From: an uncultured Prevotellaceae bacterium | GTDB taxonomy: Bacteria > Bacteroidota > Bacteroidia > Bacteroidales > Bacteroidaceae | Assembly (NCBI GenBank): GCA_947168395.1 | Contig: CAMVLT010000039.1 | Span: 1-36,008 of the forward strand | DNA: 36,008 nt | Reading direction: 5' to 3' | Shown here: positions 16,541 through 24,522 of the stretch, in pieces | How positions within the stretch are numbered: position 1 is the first letter of the stretch | How the letters are laid out: the number at the start of each line of letters is the position of its first letter | Program-made: the position numbers and the translations under genes | Notes under the pieces: generated by a model | Told to the model about the DNA's origin: nothing | Seen by the model: only the letters and a program-made list of their open reading frames with translations | Database searches by the model: none

Positions 16541-18310
16541 TTATGCAGTTTTTTTCGGAGTCAGCAGCTTTTTGTACTCCTCAGGCGTCTGCAGCAGCCT
16601 GACGGCCTCCTTCAGCTGACGGTCGTACTTCAGCCCGGCCTCGATGGCGCCAGCCTGATAGTAGTAGGCGGTGATGATGTCCAACTCCAGCATTTGCCGC
16701 AGTATTTCCTCATGCTTCGTCAGGTCGGTGGCCACATCGTGTTTCAGCTTGCTTTCCAACAGTTCGAACGCCTCCTTGGCATCGTCGTAGTAGCCCTCGG
16801 CCTTGGCTGTCTTCACCAGTTCCTTCAGCTGTTTCTCGCTCACGGGGTCGTAGGTAAAGCCGCTGGCCACAACACGCTGCTTGAAGTCGTTGAAGTCGGC
16901 ATCCGACAGATGGAACTCGCGGGGCGGGGCTATCGTGGGGTGCTTGCTGATGTAGTCCACCACCCAGTCGAACATCACCTCTGTGGAGTCCTGACCGGAA
17001 GCCGACAGATAGAAGGCGATATTCGGAATGGTGTCGTTCCTCACTTCCACGTCGGGGGTGATGCCACCGCCGTCGCGCACCTCACGGCCTGCTGCCGTAT
17101 AGAAGACGTGCGTCAGCGAGTCGGGCATCCGTTCGCTATACAGGGCTCCCTCCCTCCGTTTCTTGTAGTTGATGGCCTGGATGCAGCGCCCGCTGGGAAT
17201 GTAGTATTTCGAGGTCGTCACCTTCAGCTTCGTGTTGTAAGGCATGTCAAACGGCACCTGCACCAGTCCTTTACCGTACGTGCGCGTACCTATAATTATT
17301 GCTCTGTCCAGGTCCTGCAGCGCACCGCTGGTAATCTCGCTGGCCGAGGCTGTCTCACCGTTGACCAGCACCACTAAAGGCATCTGCGTGTCGACGGGTT
17401 CCAACCGTGTCTTGTAGGTATGCCAGAACTGCTTGATTTTACCACGGTTCTCAACGATGGTCTGGTCCTTGTCCACCCACAGGTTGACAATGTCTACCGA
17501 CTCCATCTCCGAGCCGCCACCGTTGTTCCGTAGGTCGAAGATGAGCGATGTGGCTCCCTGCTTCTTCAGGTCCACAAACGCACGGCGCACCTCACGGGCG
17601 CAGCCCTCCGTAAACTGGTTCAGGTTGATATAGCCTATAGACCCACCCCCAGCCCCTCCCGAAGAGGAGGGGAGTTTGGATAGTCCGCCTTGAGAGTAAT
17701 CAGTCTTCCCTCCCGCTCGGGAGGGGTCGGGGGTGGGTAAAATCCCATAATACGGCAACTCCGGCAGCTTGATGGCACGGCGGGTAATTTTGAAGTCCAT
17801 CTTCTTGCCGGTCGACGGCCGCAGCACCTTCAGCACGAACTTCGTGCCGGCATCGCCACGCAGGCGGTTGCTAACGTAGCTCACGTCCTTGTCGGTCATC
17901 AGCGAGTCGTCGATGCTCAGCACGATGTCACCCTTCTTCAGACCTACCTCAGCCGCTGGCATGCCCTCGTAAGGCTCGTCAATCACCACGCGCTTCAGCT
18001 TCTGGTGGTAGCGGATGAGGGCACCCACACCGGCATACTTGCCGGTGAGCATCATCTTCAGGCTACCCGTCTCACTCTCAGGGTAGTACTCCGTATAGGG
18101 GTCCAGCGAGCGCAACATAGCTTTGATGCCCGTGCCCACCAACTCATTGGCGTTGAGTGTGTCAACGTAGAGCATGTCCAGGTTCTGGTACACCTCATTA
18201 AATATATCCAGGTTCTTCGCCACCTCAAGGTTGCGGTTCTTCCGTCCCTGTGCAAAGGCTATCAGTGGCACCATCAGGAACACTATCGGGAGATAACGTC
18301 TTTTCATCAT
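16541..18310 (-). CDS. S41 family C-terminal processing peptidase (Ctp/Tsp-like) with PDZ domain
   Basis: 589 aa from ATG at 18310 (18307 also possible). The upstream ATG at 18328 is unlikely because the promoter at 18337-18368 would start the transcript almost on it. Signal peptide ends AFA-QG. The PDZ domain is at about 85-175 (KYAGVGALIRY to KGDIVLSIDD). The S41 domain carries FDLRNNGGG, the catalytic Ser322 in ETASASEI and Lys347 in RTYGKGLVQ, 25 residues apart as in the family. A helical C-terminal region follows. It is a periplasmic serine protease trimming envelope proteins. Between PDZ and protease domains an in-frame stretch of about 33 residues (rich in Gly, Pro, Ser) is the translation of the repeat at 17641-17738 and looks like an insertion. 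Confidence 0.93.
   Translation of the reverse strand: MMKRRYLPIVFLMVPLIAFAQGRKNRNLEVAKNLDIFNEVYQNLDMLYVDTLNANELVGTGIKAMLRSLDPYTEYYPESETGSLKMMLTGKYAGVGALIRYHQKLKRVVIDEPYEGMPAAEVGLKKGDIVLSIDDSLMTDKDVSYVSNRLRGDAGTKFVLKVLRPSTGKKMDFKITRRAIKLPELPYYGILPTPDPSRAGGKTDYSQGGLSKLPSSSGGAGGGSIGYINLNQFTEGCAREVRRAFVDLKKQGATSLIFDLRNNGGGSEMESVDIVNLWVDKDQTIVENRGKIKQFWHTYKTRLEPVDTQMPLVVLVNGETASASEITSGALQDLDRAIIIGTRTYGKGLVQVPFDMPYNTKLKVTTSKYYIPSGRCIQAINYKKRREGALYSERMPDSLTHVFYTAAGREVRDGGGITPDVEVRNDTIPNIAFYLSASGQDSTEVMFDWVVDYISKHPTIAPPREFHLSDADFNDFKQRVVASGFTYDPVSEKQLKELVKTAKAEGYYDDAKEAFELLESKLKHDVATDLTKHEEILRQMLELDIITAYYYQAGAIEAGLKYDRQLKEAVRLLQTPEEYKKLLTPKKTA
17641..17738. repeat. 98-bp element with inverted ends (copy 2), inside the S41 protease gene
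   Basis: The left end begins ACCCACCCCCAGCCCCTCCC, and the right end read in reverse begins ACCCACCCCCGACCCCTCCC. Small hairpins (CCCCTCCC...GGAGGGG) sit at each end, as in copy 1 at 15817-15972. It is read through in frame on the minus strand, giving ILPTPDPSRAGGKTDY and later LPSSSGGAGGGS. No target duplication could be recognised. Confidence 0.75.
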
Positions 18311-18336
18311 CTGAATCGTATTGGTCATTCAACCTG

Positions 18337-18368
18337 CAAAGGTAAGGCTTTTCCCCCAATCCGCCAAA
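18337..18368 (-). promoter_or_regulatory. Bacteroidetes-type promoter for the S41 protease gene
   Basis: Minus strand: TTTG (18365-18368), 20 nt, TACCTTTG (18337-18344). The transcript would begin near 18330, supporting translation from ATG 18310 or 18307. The short stretch between this promoter and the upstream GT2 stop (18432) has no obvious hairpin. Confidence 0.7.
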
Positions 18369-18431
18369 TATTCGCCCCCGAATTACACAAATTTCACGTA
18401 TCCTATTCCCCTCCCATTGGTCTTTTGTACG

Positions 18432-19415
18432 TTAACTACACAGGTTTTGGGGAAAATCTCCTTTCACCTCTGTAATATTGTACCTCGGACGCTGTTTCAC
18501 ATCCAAGAAGATGTTGCCAATGTACTCGCCGATGAGTCCCAAAGCGGCCAGGATACTGCCACCCACGAACCAGATAGATAATATCAGTGACACCCAACCA
18601 CCGACACTACGTCCCGTGAATAAGCACCAGAACGCCCAGCACGCGACGCATACCGCTACCAATATGAAGCCTAAGCCGAATAATGACACCAGCCGAATGG
18701 GCTTTACAGTCACCGATGTGATGCCTCTCAGGGCATGGGTAATCATTCTGCTCAAAGAGTATTTCGTCTCTCCGGCCACACGCCGCTGCCGTACATAGCA
18801 TACAGTCGTACTAAGATACCCCAATTGCGGCACAATGGCCCGAAGGAATATGGCACGTTCACTATATTGAAGTAATTGTCTGACGGAACGGCAACCCATC
18901 AGCCGGAACTCAGAGTGGTTATATATCGTCTTGGCTCCTAACCAGTTCATCAAGCGGTAAAATGCCAACGCCGTACTGCGCTTGAAGAAGGAATCGCTGC
19001 TACGGTCACAGCGTACCCCATAGACTATTTCGTAACCATCACGGTAACGGCGCACCATCTCGGGAATGACGCCAATGTCATCCTGCAGGTCGGCATCGAC
19101 GGTCACCACGCAGTCGGCCTGACCGATGGATGCCTCCATGCCCGCCAGCATGGCGTTCTGCTGACCTGCGTTCCGTCCTAAGTGCAGGCCACAGTGCAGC
19201 GGACACTTTTCGTTCATGCGACAGATGAGTTCCCACGTGCCGTCCGTCGAGCAGTCGTCAACATAGACGATGCGGCTCTCTTCGGCTATCACTCGCTTCT
19301 CCATCATATCAGCCATCAAGTTTTCAAACTGCGGCATCGATAGCGGCAGCATTGTCTCCTCGTTATAACACGGGACTATAAGCCATAATACTGGCAGTTC
19401 CTTTTTAATTTCCAT
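18432..19415 (-). CDS. GT2 family polyprenyl-phosphate glycosyltransferase (GtrB/DPM-like)
   Basis: 327 aa. The GT-A catalytic domain opens with LWLIVPCYNEE, then D53-D54 in YVDDCSTDGTW, NAGQQNAMLAGM, and the DAD metal site at 107-109 in VVTVDADLQDD. Two membrane spans follow at about 245-270 and 276-302. This is the layout of GtrB-type enzymes, which move a sugar from a nucleotide donor to undecaprenyl phosphate at the inner face of the membrane. The start directly follows the GT-C stop. With GtrA and GT-C proteins in the same run, it most likely makes the lipid-linked sugar that GtrA flips and a GT-C enzyme attaches to a surface glycan. Sugar identity cannot be read. Confidence 0.9.
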   Translation of the reverse strand: MEIKKELPVLWLIVPCYNEETMLPLSMPQFENLMADMMEKRVIAEESRIVYVDDCSTDGTWELICRMNEKCPLHCGLHLGRNAGQQNAMLAGMEASIGQADCVVTVDADLQDDIGVIPEMVRRYRDGYEIVYGVRCDRSSDSFFKRSTALAFYRLMNWLGAKTIYNHSEFRLMGCRSVRQLLQYSERAIFLRAIVPQLGYLSTTVCYVRQRRVAGETKYSLSRMITHALRGITSVTVKPIRLVSLFGLGFILVAVCVACWAFWCLFTGRSVGGWVSLILSIWFVGGSILAALGLIGEYIGNIFLDVKQRPRYNITEVKGDFPQNLCS

Positions 19416-20903
19416 TTACTTATATTGGCTCCTTTTATAAACAGCTCTGGTTCTGCCATTTGCACATCTGTCACTGAAAATGCGGACATAGCCGCAGGCA
19501 ATAATTCTACCTGGCAGCCAGCCATTCCTTATACAATTCAGTTCGTCATTGACTATAACGAAGTCGGCAGTTCCATTCACCAGCGGGGCAAAATGTTCCT
19601 CCACCATTTTTTTTGTGGATCCATATTGGTGAGTCCAGTATTTCCCCGCAGGCAGGGCTTCCTGACGCAAGCCATAGCCATCGTCACTCCAAATTAGGTT
19701 CAATATCCGGGGATTATCATAACCGCTCATCGCGTCCGACAGGTGCTCATACCTGGCCCTGTCCTCGTTATCCACCCATAGGGCTATTCTATGGAGCTGG
19801 CACTCCTTACCAACGTTGAGATAGACTCCCCATCCTACCACAGCGGCAACGATGTAAGCAAAATACTTCTTTTTAAAAGGACGCGCGGACAGACCTGCTG
19901 ACCAGACAAGCAGATATATAAGGAAGATGTGGCAAATGCAGTAGTAGTAGCCCAAATTGTGACGGGTTGCCAGGACAAAGAAAAACACACCGACCAACAG
20001 TGGCACCCGGCGATAACACGAAAGCTGCCTGCCCAGCAACCAACCACCATAGCACATGAACATCAAAAGGGCCAGGGAGGCCGGATTTCCCCATGACGCT
20101 GCAAGTTCAGCCCAAATTGTTGTCGGACGGCTCCCGTCGGCATCACTTACGGTCACTGTACTGAGTGTGTTAATGAAATACTCATGAATGAATGCAGGAA
20201 CTGCACCTCTCATCCACAGATAGCCGAGGAAAGGCAACGCCACAGCCACTGCACCAACCGCCAACCATGCCAATGGCTTGATATACTCCTTGCGTTCACG
20301 AGCCATGTACCAAAGCATCACTAAGACGATGATGCCCTGCATAGCCGCTATACTGAACTTAATAAGTACCAAAGCCATGAAGCAACCGCCAAGCACCAGT
20401 CCGCATCGCCTTACGGTCAGCTGTGCTGCGTCGCTGCCGCAGCCATACAACAGCCGAAACAGATAGTACAGCGAAACAGCCACTGGCAGCGTGGCGAAAT
20501 CCTCCGCCCGTACCTCGAAATGGAACCATTGCAGGAAGTAGGCAAATGTCATCAGTAGGGTCACAGCCATCGGATGTTGGTCATCCTTGAGGAAGATGCG
20601 CGCGGTCTTGAAGTTATAGTAAAAAATGCCAGCATACCATAGACAGCTCACCACGTAGACCCCTGTATAACTCCGTGGACTCAGCAAGTAGCCTATGCCG
20701 TAAATCAGCCACAGCAGCGGCCCTTTCGAGTCGGCAAAGTCAACGTAAGGTCTCATCCCGTTCATCAGCGCCTTGCCAGAGGTAAAGAAAATGGCCGAAT
20801 CAACACGATTCCACGGCCCATGTATCGGGGAGTCAGGTGACAGCAGCAGTAATACTAATACCGACCACACTAACAATAATAGAAATAGTTTCTTGTCACT
20901 CAT
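19416..20903 (-). CDS. GT-C type multi-span membrane glycosyltransferase, paralogue 1
   Basis: 495 aa from ATG 20903; an upstream TTG at 20924 is less likely. About ten or more membrane spans. The N-terminal periplasmic loop reads LLSPDSPIHGPWNRVDSAIF, followed by MRPYVDFADSKGPLLWLIYG, which resembles the acidic first loop of GT39/PMT-like GT-C enzymes that use a lipid-linked sugar. The C-terminal 90 residues form a soluble domain with a YVRIFSDR-type ending. It is closely related along its whole length to the genes at 20896-22389 and 22774-24303. It overlaps the preceding gene by 8 nt and abuts the GT2 gene, so translation is coupled. The acceptor is unknown. Confidence 0.8.
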   Translation of the reverse strand: MSDKKLFLLLLVWSVLVLLLLSPDSPIHGPWNRVDSAIFFTSGKALMNGMRPYVDFADSKGPLLWLIYGIGYLLSPRSYTGVYVVSCLWYAGIFYYNFKTARIFLKDDQHPMAVTLLMTFAYFLQWFHFEVRAEDFATLPVAVSLYYLFRLLYGCGSDAAQLTVRRCGLVLGGCFMALVLIKFSIAAMQGIIVLVMLWYMARERKEYIKPLAWLAVGAVAVALPFLGYLWMRGAVPAFIHEYFINTLSTVTVSDADGSRPTTIWAELAASWGNPASLALLMFMCYGGWLLGRQLSCYRRVPLLVGVFFFVLATRHNLGYYYCICHIFLIYLLVWSAGLSARPFKKKYFAYIVAAVVGWGVYLNVGKECQLHRIALWVDNEDRARYEHLSDAMSGYDNPRILNLIWSDDGYGLRQEALPAGKYWTHQYGSTKKMVEEHFAPLVNGTADFVIVNDELNCIRNGWLPGRIIACGYVRIFSDRCANGRTRAVYKRSQYK

Positions 20904-22389
20904 TATTGTGCTTTTTGTAAACAACTGTCGTAATCAGAATGGATGAGTTGGGCATATTATATGTCCTTGAATAACAAAGGTCATAACCACATGATTCAAT
21001 GTCTGCTGACGACATCCCATAGCCTGGCAATGTTTTATCATCAAAGATGATGACAAAGTCGGTATTGCCGGACTTCAGCAGTTCCACATGCTCACGCAGC
21101 ATCTCTTTCGTCATACCCTTCTGGCAGCACCAGTATTTCCCGGCTGGCAGAGGCTCCCTGTCAACGCCAAAGCCCTGCTCATGGCTGAAGAGATTGAGAA
21201 TCCGGGGATGAGGGACTCCCGACATGGCTTGTGATATCTCTTTGTACACCTCTCGGCCTTCACATTCTGACCAGGTGACCGTTTCCCTCATCTCTGTATG
21301 AGGACGGACGTTCTCAAAGATTCCCCAGGCAAGTATAGCAGACATGGCCACAGCCAGACTCCCCGTCTTGGAAGAAGGACATCCTGCGATGGTGCTGACA
21401 AATAGGTACAGGACAAAAATCGTACAGGTAACATAATAATGGTTTGCGTAATGCATGGTTGACAGACCAAAGAACACAACGCCTGTCAGTAGTGGAACTG
21501 CACGGTAGTGGGGAAGCCGGTGCCACATCTGCCAGCCACCGAATAGGATAACCAGCAGCAAGGTCAGCATCTCTGGGCAGTGCGAAACATCCGCCAATTC
21601 CTGCAAATAGCTCTTGTCATAGCCACCTTCAGCGGATACTGTTGCTATTGTTTGGATGAGGTATTCCTGAAAGAAGGCCGGAAGGGAGCCCATGTATATC
21701 AGGTAGGCAATAAAGGGCAAGGCCAAAGAGGCGGCTCCTGCCGCAAGCCATTTCACCGGTCCCACGATCCGGTGCTGTTCCCTGGCATAGTACCATAGTG
21801 CCGCAAAGACCATGCTTGCCTGCATGGCCGCTATATTGAACTTGATAAGTACCAAAGCCATGAAGCAGCCCCCCAGCACCAGCCCGCAGCGCCTTTCCGT
21901 CAGCTGTGCTGAGGCATCTCCGCAGCCGTACAGCAGCCAGGACAGGTAATACATTGAAGCGGCAACCGGAAGTAGTGCAAAGTCCTCCGCACGGGTCTCA
22001 TTATGGAACCAGTAAAGAAAATAGGGGAAGGGCATCAGCAGTGTGACCATCAGCGAACGGTGGTTGTCTTTCAAAAAGATTCTTGCCGTCTTGTAGTTAA
22101 AATAGAATATGCCTGTATAGCATAAACAGGTCAGCATCCAGACACCAGTATAGTTACGGGGGCTTAACAGATAGCCTACACCGTAGATAAGCCACAGTAG
22201 CGGCCCTTTCGAGTCGGCAAAGTCAACGTAGGGACGCAGCCCGTTCATCATCGATTTGCCGCACATAAAGAACCACGCCGAGTCGCATCGGTTCCACACG
22301 CCGTGTATCGGCGAGTCTGTCGACATCAGCATCAGCACCGCTGTTGACCACAACAGCAAATACAGTAATATCTTCTTGTCTGTTTTCAT
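20896..22389 (-). CDS. GT-C type multi-span membrane glycosyltransferase, paralogue 2
   Basis: 497 aa, many membrane spans. It has the same first loop (LMSTDSPIHGVWNRCDSAWF, then LRPYVDFADSKGPLLWLIYG) and the same MALVLIKFNIAAMQ segment as its neighbours, but it diverges from both copies in the C-terminal soluble part (residues about 380-497). It overlaps GtrA's stop by 4 nt (ATGA). In Gtr systems one such enzyme transfers the flipped sugar to the acceptor glycan; three copies suggest three acceptor positions or linkages. That is an inference from copy number. Confidence 0.8.
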   Translation of the reverse strand: MKTDKKILLYLLLWSTAVLMLMSTDSPIHGVWNRCDSAWFFMCGKSMMNGLRPYVDFADSKGPLLWLIYGVGYLLSPRNYTGVWMLTCLCYTGIFYFNYKTARIFLKDNHRSLMVTLLMPFPYFLYWFHNETRAEDFALLPVAASMYYLSWLLYGCGDASAQLTERRCGLVLGGCFMALVLIKFNIAAMQASMVFAALWYYAREQHRIVGPVKWLAAGAASLALPFIAYLIYMGSLPAFFQEYLIQTIATVSAEGGYDKSYLQELADVSHCPEMLTLLLVILFGGWQMWHRLPHYRAVPLLTGVVFFGLSTMHYANHYYVTCTIFVLYLFVSTIAGCPSSKTGSLAVAMSAILAWGIFENVRPHTEMRETVTWSECEGREVYKEISQAMSGVPHPRILNLFSHEQGFGVDREPLPAGKYWCCQKGMTKEMLREHVELLKSGNTDFVIIFDDKTLPGYGMSSADIESCGYDLCYSRTYNMPNSSILITTVVYKKHNNE

Positions 22390-22808
22390 TTCATCTTTTT
22401 CACTCTTTCGCCTTTAACCGCCATTGCCAGCCTCACCAATACGAAGCTGACGGGAACCGCAATCAGGTACACCGGGAATGGTGACCATACCTTAGGGACG
22501 CCTGTCCACAGGAAGAAGTTGAACAGTCCTAAGTAGACGAGGTAGTTGACACCGTGGCTACCTGCAAACCTCATCAGCCGCTTCCATGTCGGCCTTACCC
22601 TGAACGTAAAGTACGATGTCATCAGGAAGTTGCACAGGAAACTCAGGAAATAGCCTGTCGAGTAGGCTATGTTCACATCCATCACCGGCAGCAGCACGTA
22701 GTAGATGCCGTAGTGAATCACCATCGCCGTCGTGCCGACAATGCCGAACCTCACCATCTCGAGCAGCCGCTCCCTATTTGCTTTTATCGTTCGTATTGTT
22801 GCTTTCAT
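22386..22808 (-). CDS. GtrA-like flippase (lipid-linked sugar translocation)
   Basis: 140 aa with four predicted membrane spans and family residues such as RFGIVGTTAMVIHYGIYYVL and the FLSFLCNFLMTSYFTFR segment, which matches the conserved 'N(F)...r.wtF' site of GtrA proteins. GtrA proteins are thought to flip undecaprenyl-phosphate-linked sugar across the membrane. It sits between GT-C genes, overlapping the upstream one by 35 nt and the downstream one by 4 nt, and the GT2 (GtrB-like) gene ends the same run. The length is normal for the family. Confidence 0.88.
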   Translation of the reverse strand: MKATIRTIKANRERLLEMVRFGIVGTTAMVIHYGIYYVLLPVMDVNIAYSTGYFLSFLCNFLMTSYFTFRVRPTWKRLMRFAGSHGVNYLVYLGLFNFFLWTGVPKVWSPFPVYLIAVPVSFVLVRLAMAVKGERVKKMK

Positions 22809-24303
22809 TCTTCTTGTAGACCGCTGTGTTCAGTTCCTGACCAACGTGGTTGGTGTATTTCAGACGAAGACAACGGGTATAGCCCTTCGCAATAATCTTT
22901 CCCGGCGGGACGCACTCCTTGTAGGTTTGAAACTCGTCGTTGATGACAATATAGTCGGCACTGCCGGACTCTATTATCCCGATATGGCCGCGGTCCATCG
23001 CTGGTGTGGAACCGTACTGATATTGCCAGTACCTGCCGGCTGGCTGTGCGTCACTCCAAAGCCCGTGACCGTAGTCCTGACTGTATAGGTAGAGAATACG
23101 GGGCTTGCGGCTGCCCTCCATCGTGGCCGATATCTGGGTGTAGGCATTCCTCAGTTCGCTGTTGTTCCATAGGCAAACCTTCCATAGGTCAGAATCTTTA
23201 CGGAGATTCTGGACAGTCGACCACAGCAGCACGCCTATGGCAACAGTCCACAGCCACTGCCGCCTCAGCGGCTTGTCCGACAGGCCAAAGAGCCAGATAA
23301 ACAGATAGCAGGCGAAGATGTGGCAGATACAGTAATAATAGCCTAAGTTACGGCGCGAAGCCAGCACAAAGAAGAACAGCATGATAAGAAGCGGTACCCA
23401 GCGATAGCGCTTCAGTCGGCGGCTCAACAGCCATCCGCCGATGGCGAGGATGGCAAGTAGTGCCGGGTTCTCCCACCTCCACAGGAAGTATTGCCAGTCG
23501 CGGTCAGACTCCACGGTTTCACCGTTGAAGTCCATACCGAGGGTCTTTATCGTATTGATGAAATACTCCTCGATGAAAGCGGGAACGGCTCCCCTCATCC
23601 ACAGATAGAGCAGGAAAGGGGCGGCAACGGCAGCGGCTCCCGCCGACATCCACCCCAGCGCGGGCAGCACGGCCTTCGGCCGCTCCCGCCACAGATGCCA
23701 CAGCAACGTCAGGATGATAATCCCCTGCATCGCCGCAATGTTGTACTTGATCAGCACCAGCGCCATGAAGCACGCGCCAAGCGCCAGCCCCACACGCCTC
23801 ACCGCCGGCTGTGCGTCGTCGTCGCCGCCGCCATACAGCACCCGGAACAAGTAGTACAGCGAGACCGCCACAGGCAGCGTGGCGAAGTCCTCAGCCCGGA
23901 CCTCGAAGTGGAACCAAGGCCAGAAATACGCCACCGTCATCAGCAGCGTCACCGCCCAGGCGCGCCCCTCGTCCCTCAGCAGCAGCAGCGCCGTCTTGTA
24001 GTTATAGTAGAAGATGCCCGCATAGGCGAAGATGCTAACCACATACACTCCCGTGTAGCTCCGCGGGCTCAGCAGATAGCCCACTCCGTAGATGAGCCAC
24101 AGCAGCGGGCCCTTCGAGTCGGCAAACTCCACGTAGGGCCGCAGCCCGTTCATCAGGGCCTTGCCCGAAATAAAGAAGATGGCCGAGTCGCACCGGTTCC
24201 ACGGCCCGTGCAGCGGCGAGTCAGGCGACAGCAGCAGCAGTGCCACGGCCGACCATACTGCCAGCAGCAGGTAAATCCTGGTGTCCTTTCCGATCATTCT
24301 CAT
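22774..24303 (-). CDS. GT-C type multi-span membrane glycosyltransferase, paralogue 3 (first gene of the Gtr run)
   Basis: 509 aa from ATG 24303 (MRMIGKDTRIYLLLAVWS); ATG 24297 is the next option. A longer frame to 24354 exists, but its first 17 residues are the translation of the terminator hairpin at 24318-24348 and are rejected. It has the same first loop as the other two copies (SPDSPLHGPWNRCDSAIFF, LRPYVEFADSKGPLLW), with Glu replacing Asp in PYVEFAD. DNA identity to the 19416-20903 copy is visible in blocks over the N-terminal half. The start codon lies 7 nt after the T run of the terminator, so expression depends on read-through or an unseen promoter. Confidence 0.8.
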   Translation of the reverse strand: MRMIGKDTRIYLLLAVWSAVALLLLSPDSPLHGPWNRCDSAIFFISGKALMNGLRPYVEFADSKGPLLWLIYGVGYLLSPRSYTGVYVVSIFAYAGIFYYNYKTALLLLRDEGRAWAVTLLMTVAYFWPWFHFEVRAEDFATLPVAVSLYYLFRVLYGGGDDDAQPAVRRVGLALGACFMALVLIKYNIAAMQGIIILTLLWHLWRERPKAVLPALGWMSAGAAAVAAPFLLYLWMRGAVPAFIEEYFINTIKTLGMDFNGETVESDRDWQYFLWRWENPALLAILAIGGWLLSRRLKRYRWVPLLIMLFFFVLASRRNLGYYYCICHIFACYLFIWLFGLSDKPLRRQWLWTVAIGVLLWSTVQNLRKDSDLWKVCLWNNSELRNAYTQISATMEGSRKPRILYLYSQDYGHGLWSDAQPAGRYWQYQYGSTPAMDRGHIGIIESGSADYIVINDEFQTYKECVPPGKIIAKGYTRCLRLKYTNHVGQELNTAVYKKNESNNTNDKSK

Positions 24304-24310
24304 AAATCCC

Positions 24311-24348
24311 AAAAAATAGGGAGGGTGCGCCCGGGGCGCACCCTCCCT
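24311..24348 (-). terminator. Intrinsic terminator after the 52-aa peptide gene, abutting the GT-C start
   Basis: Perfect 14-bp stem AGGGAGGGTGCGCC (24318-24331) with GGCGCACCCTCCCT (24335-24348) around a 3-nt loop, then six T on the minus strand (24316-24311). The peptide stop is at 24357-24359, just before the stem. The next gene's ATG (24303) is 7 nt after the T run, leaving no room for a promoter between them. Confidence 0.85.
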
Positions 24349-24356
24349 GCTCATTA

Positions 24357-24515
24357 TTATTCGCCCGCTTCCTCGAAGTCGAGCTCAAGGTCAAACTCGC
24401 GGCTCATGCCGGGGCCGGTGGCACTCTCTGTGCTGACTGTGGTGCTTATCGCCACGAAGTCGGCAGTATCCATCTCAATAATCTCCGTAACGGGAAGCTG
24501 ATATTTCCTTTTCAT
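24357..24515 (-). CDS. Small acidic peptide (52 aa), related to the peptide at 35756-35920
   Basis: 52 aa starting MKRKYQLPVTEIIEMD and ending in an acidic tail (LELDFEEAGE). The N-terminal pattern K-K-x-Y-x-x-P-x-x-E-I-(I/L)-(E/D) is shared with the 54-aa peptide at 35756-35920. It has no Cys, no membrane span and no signal peptide. It begins 7 nt after the cohesin-like gene's stop and is followed by a strong terminator, so it closes the secreted-protein run. Short proteins with this opening are common in Prevotella and Bacteroides genomes, but I know of no assigned function. Confidence 0.7.
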   Translation of the reverse strand: MKRKYQLPVTEIIEMDTADFVAISTTVSTESATGPGMSREFDLELDFEEAGE

Positions 24516-24522
24516 AGCTGTC

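Noticed and set aside
24304..24354. N-terminal extension of GT-C paralogue 3
   Set aside because: The added residues translate the 24318-24348 terminator; the ATG at 24303 or 24297 precedes the first membrane span.
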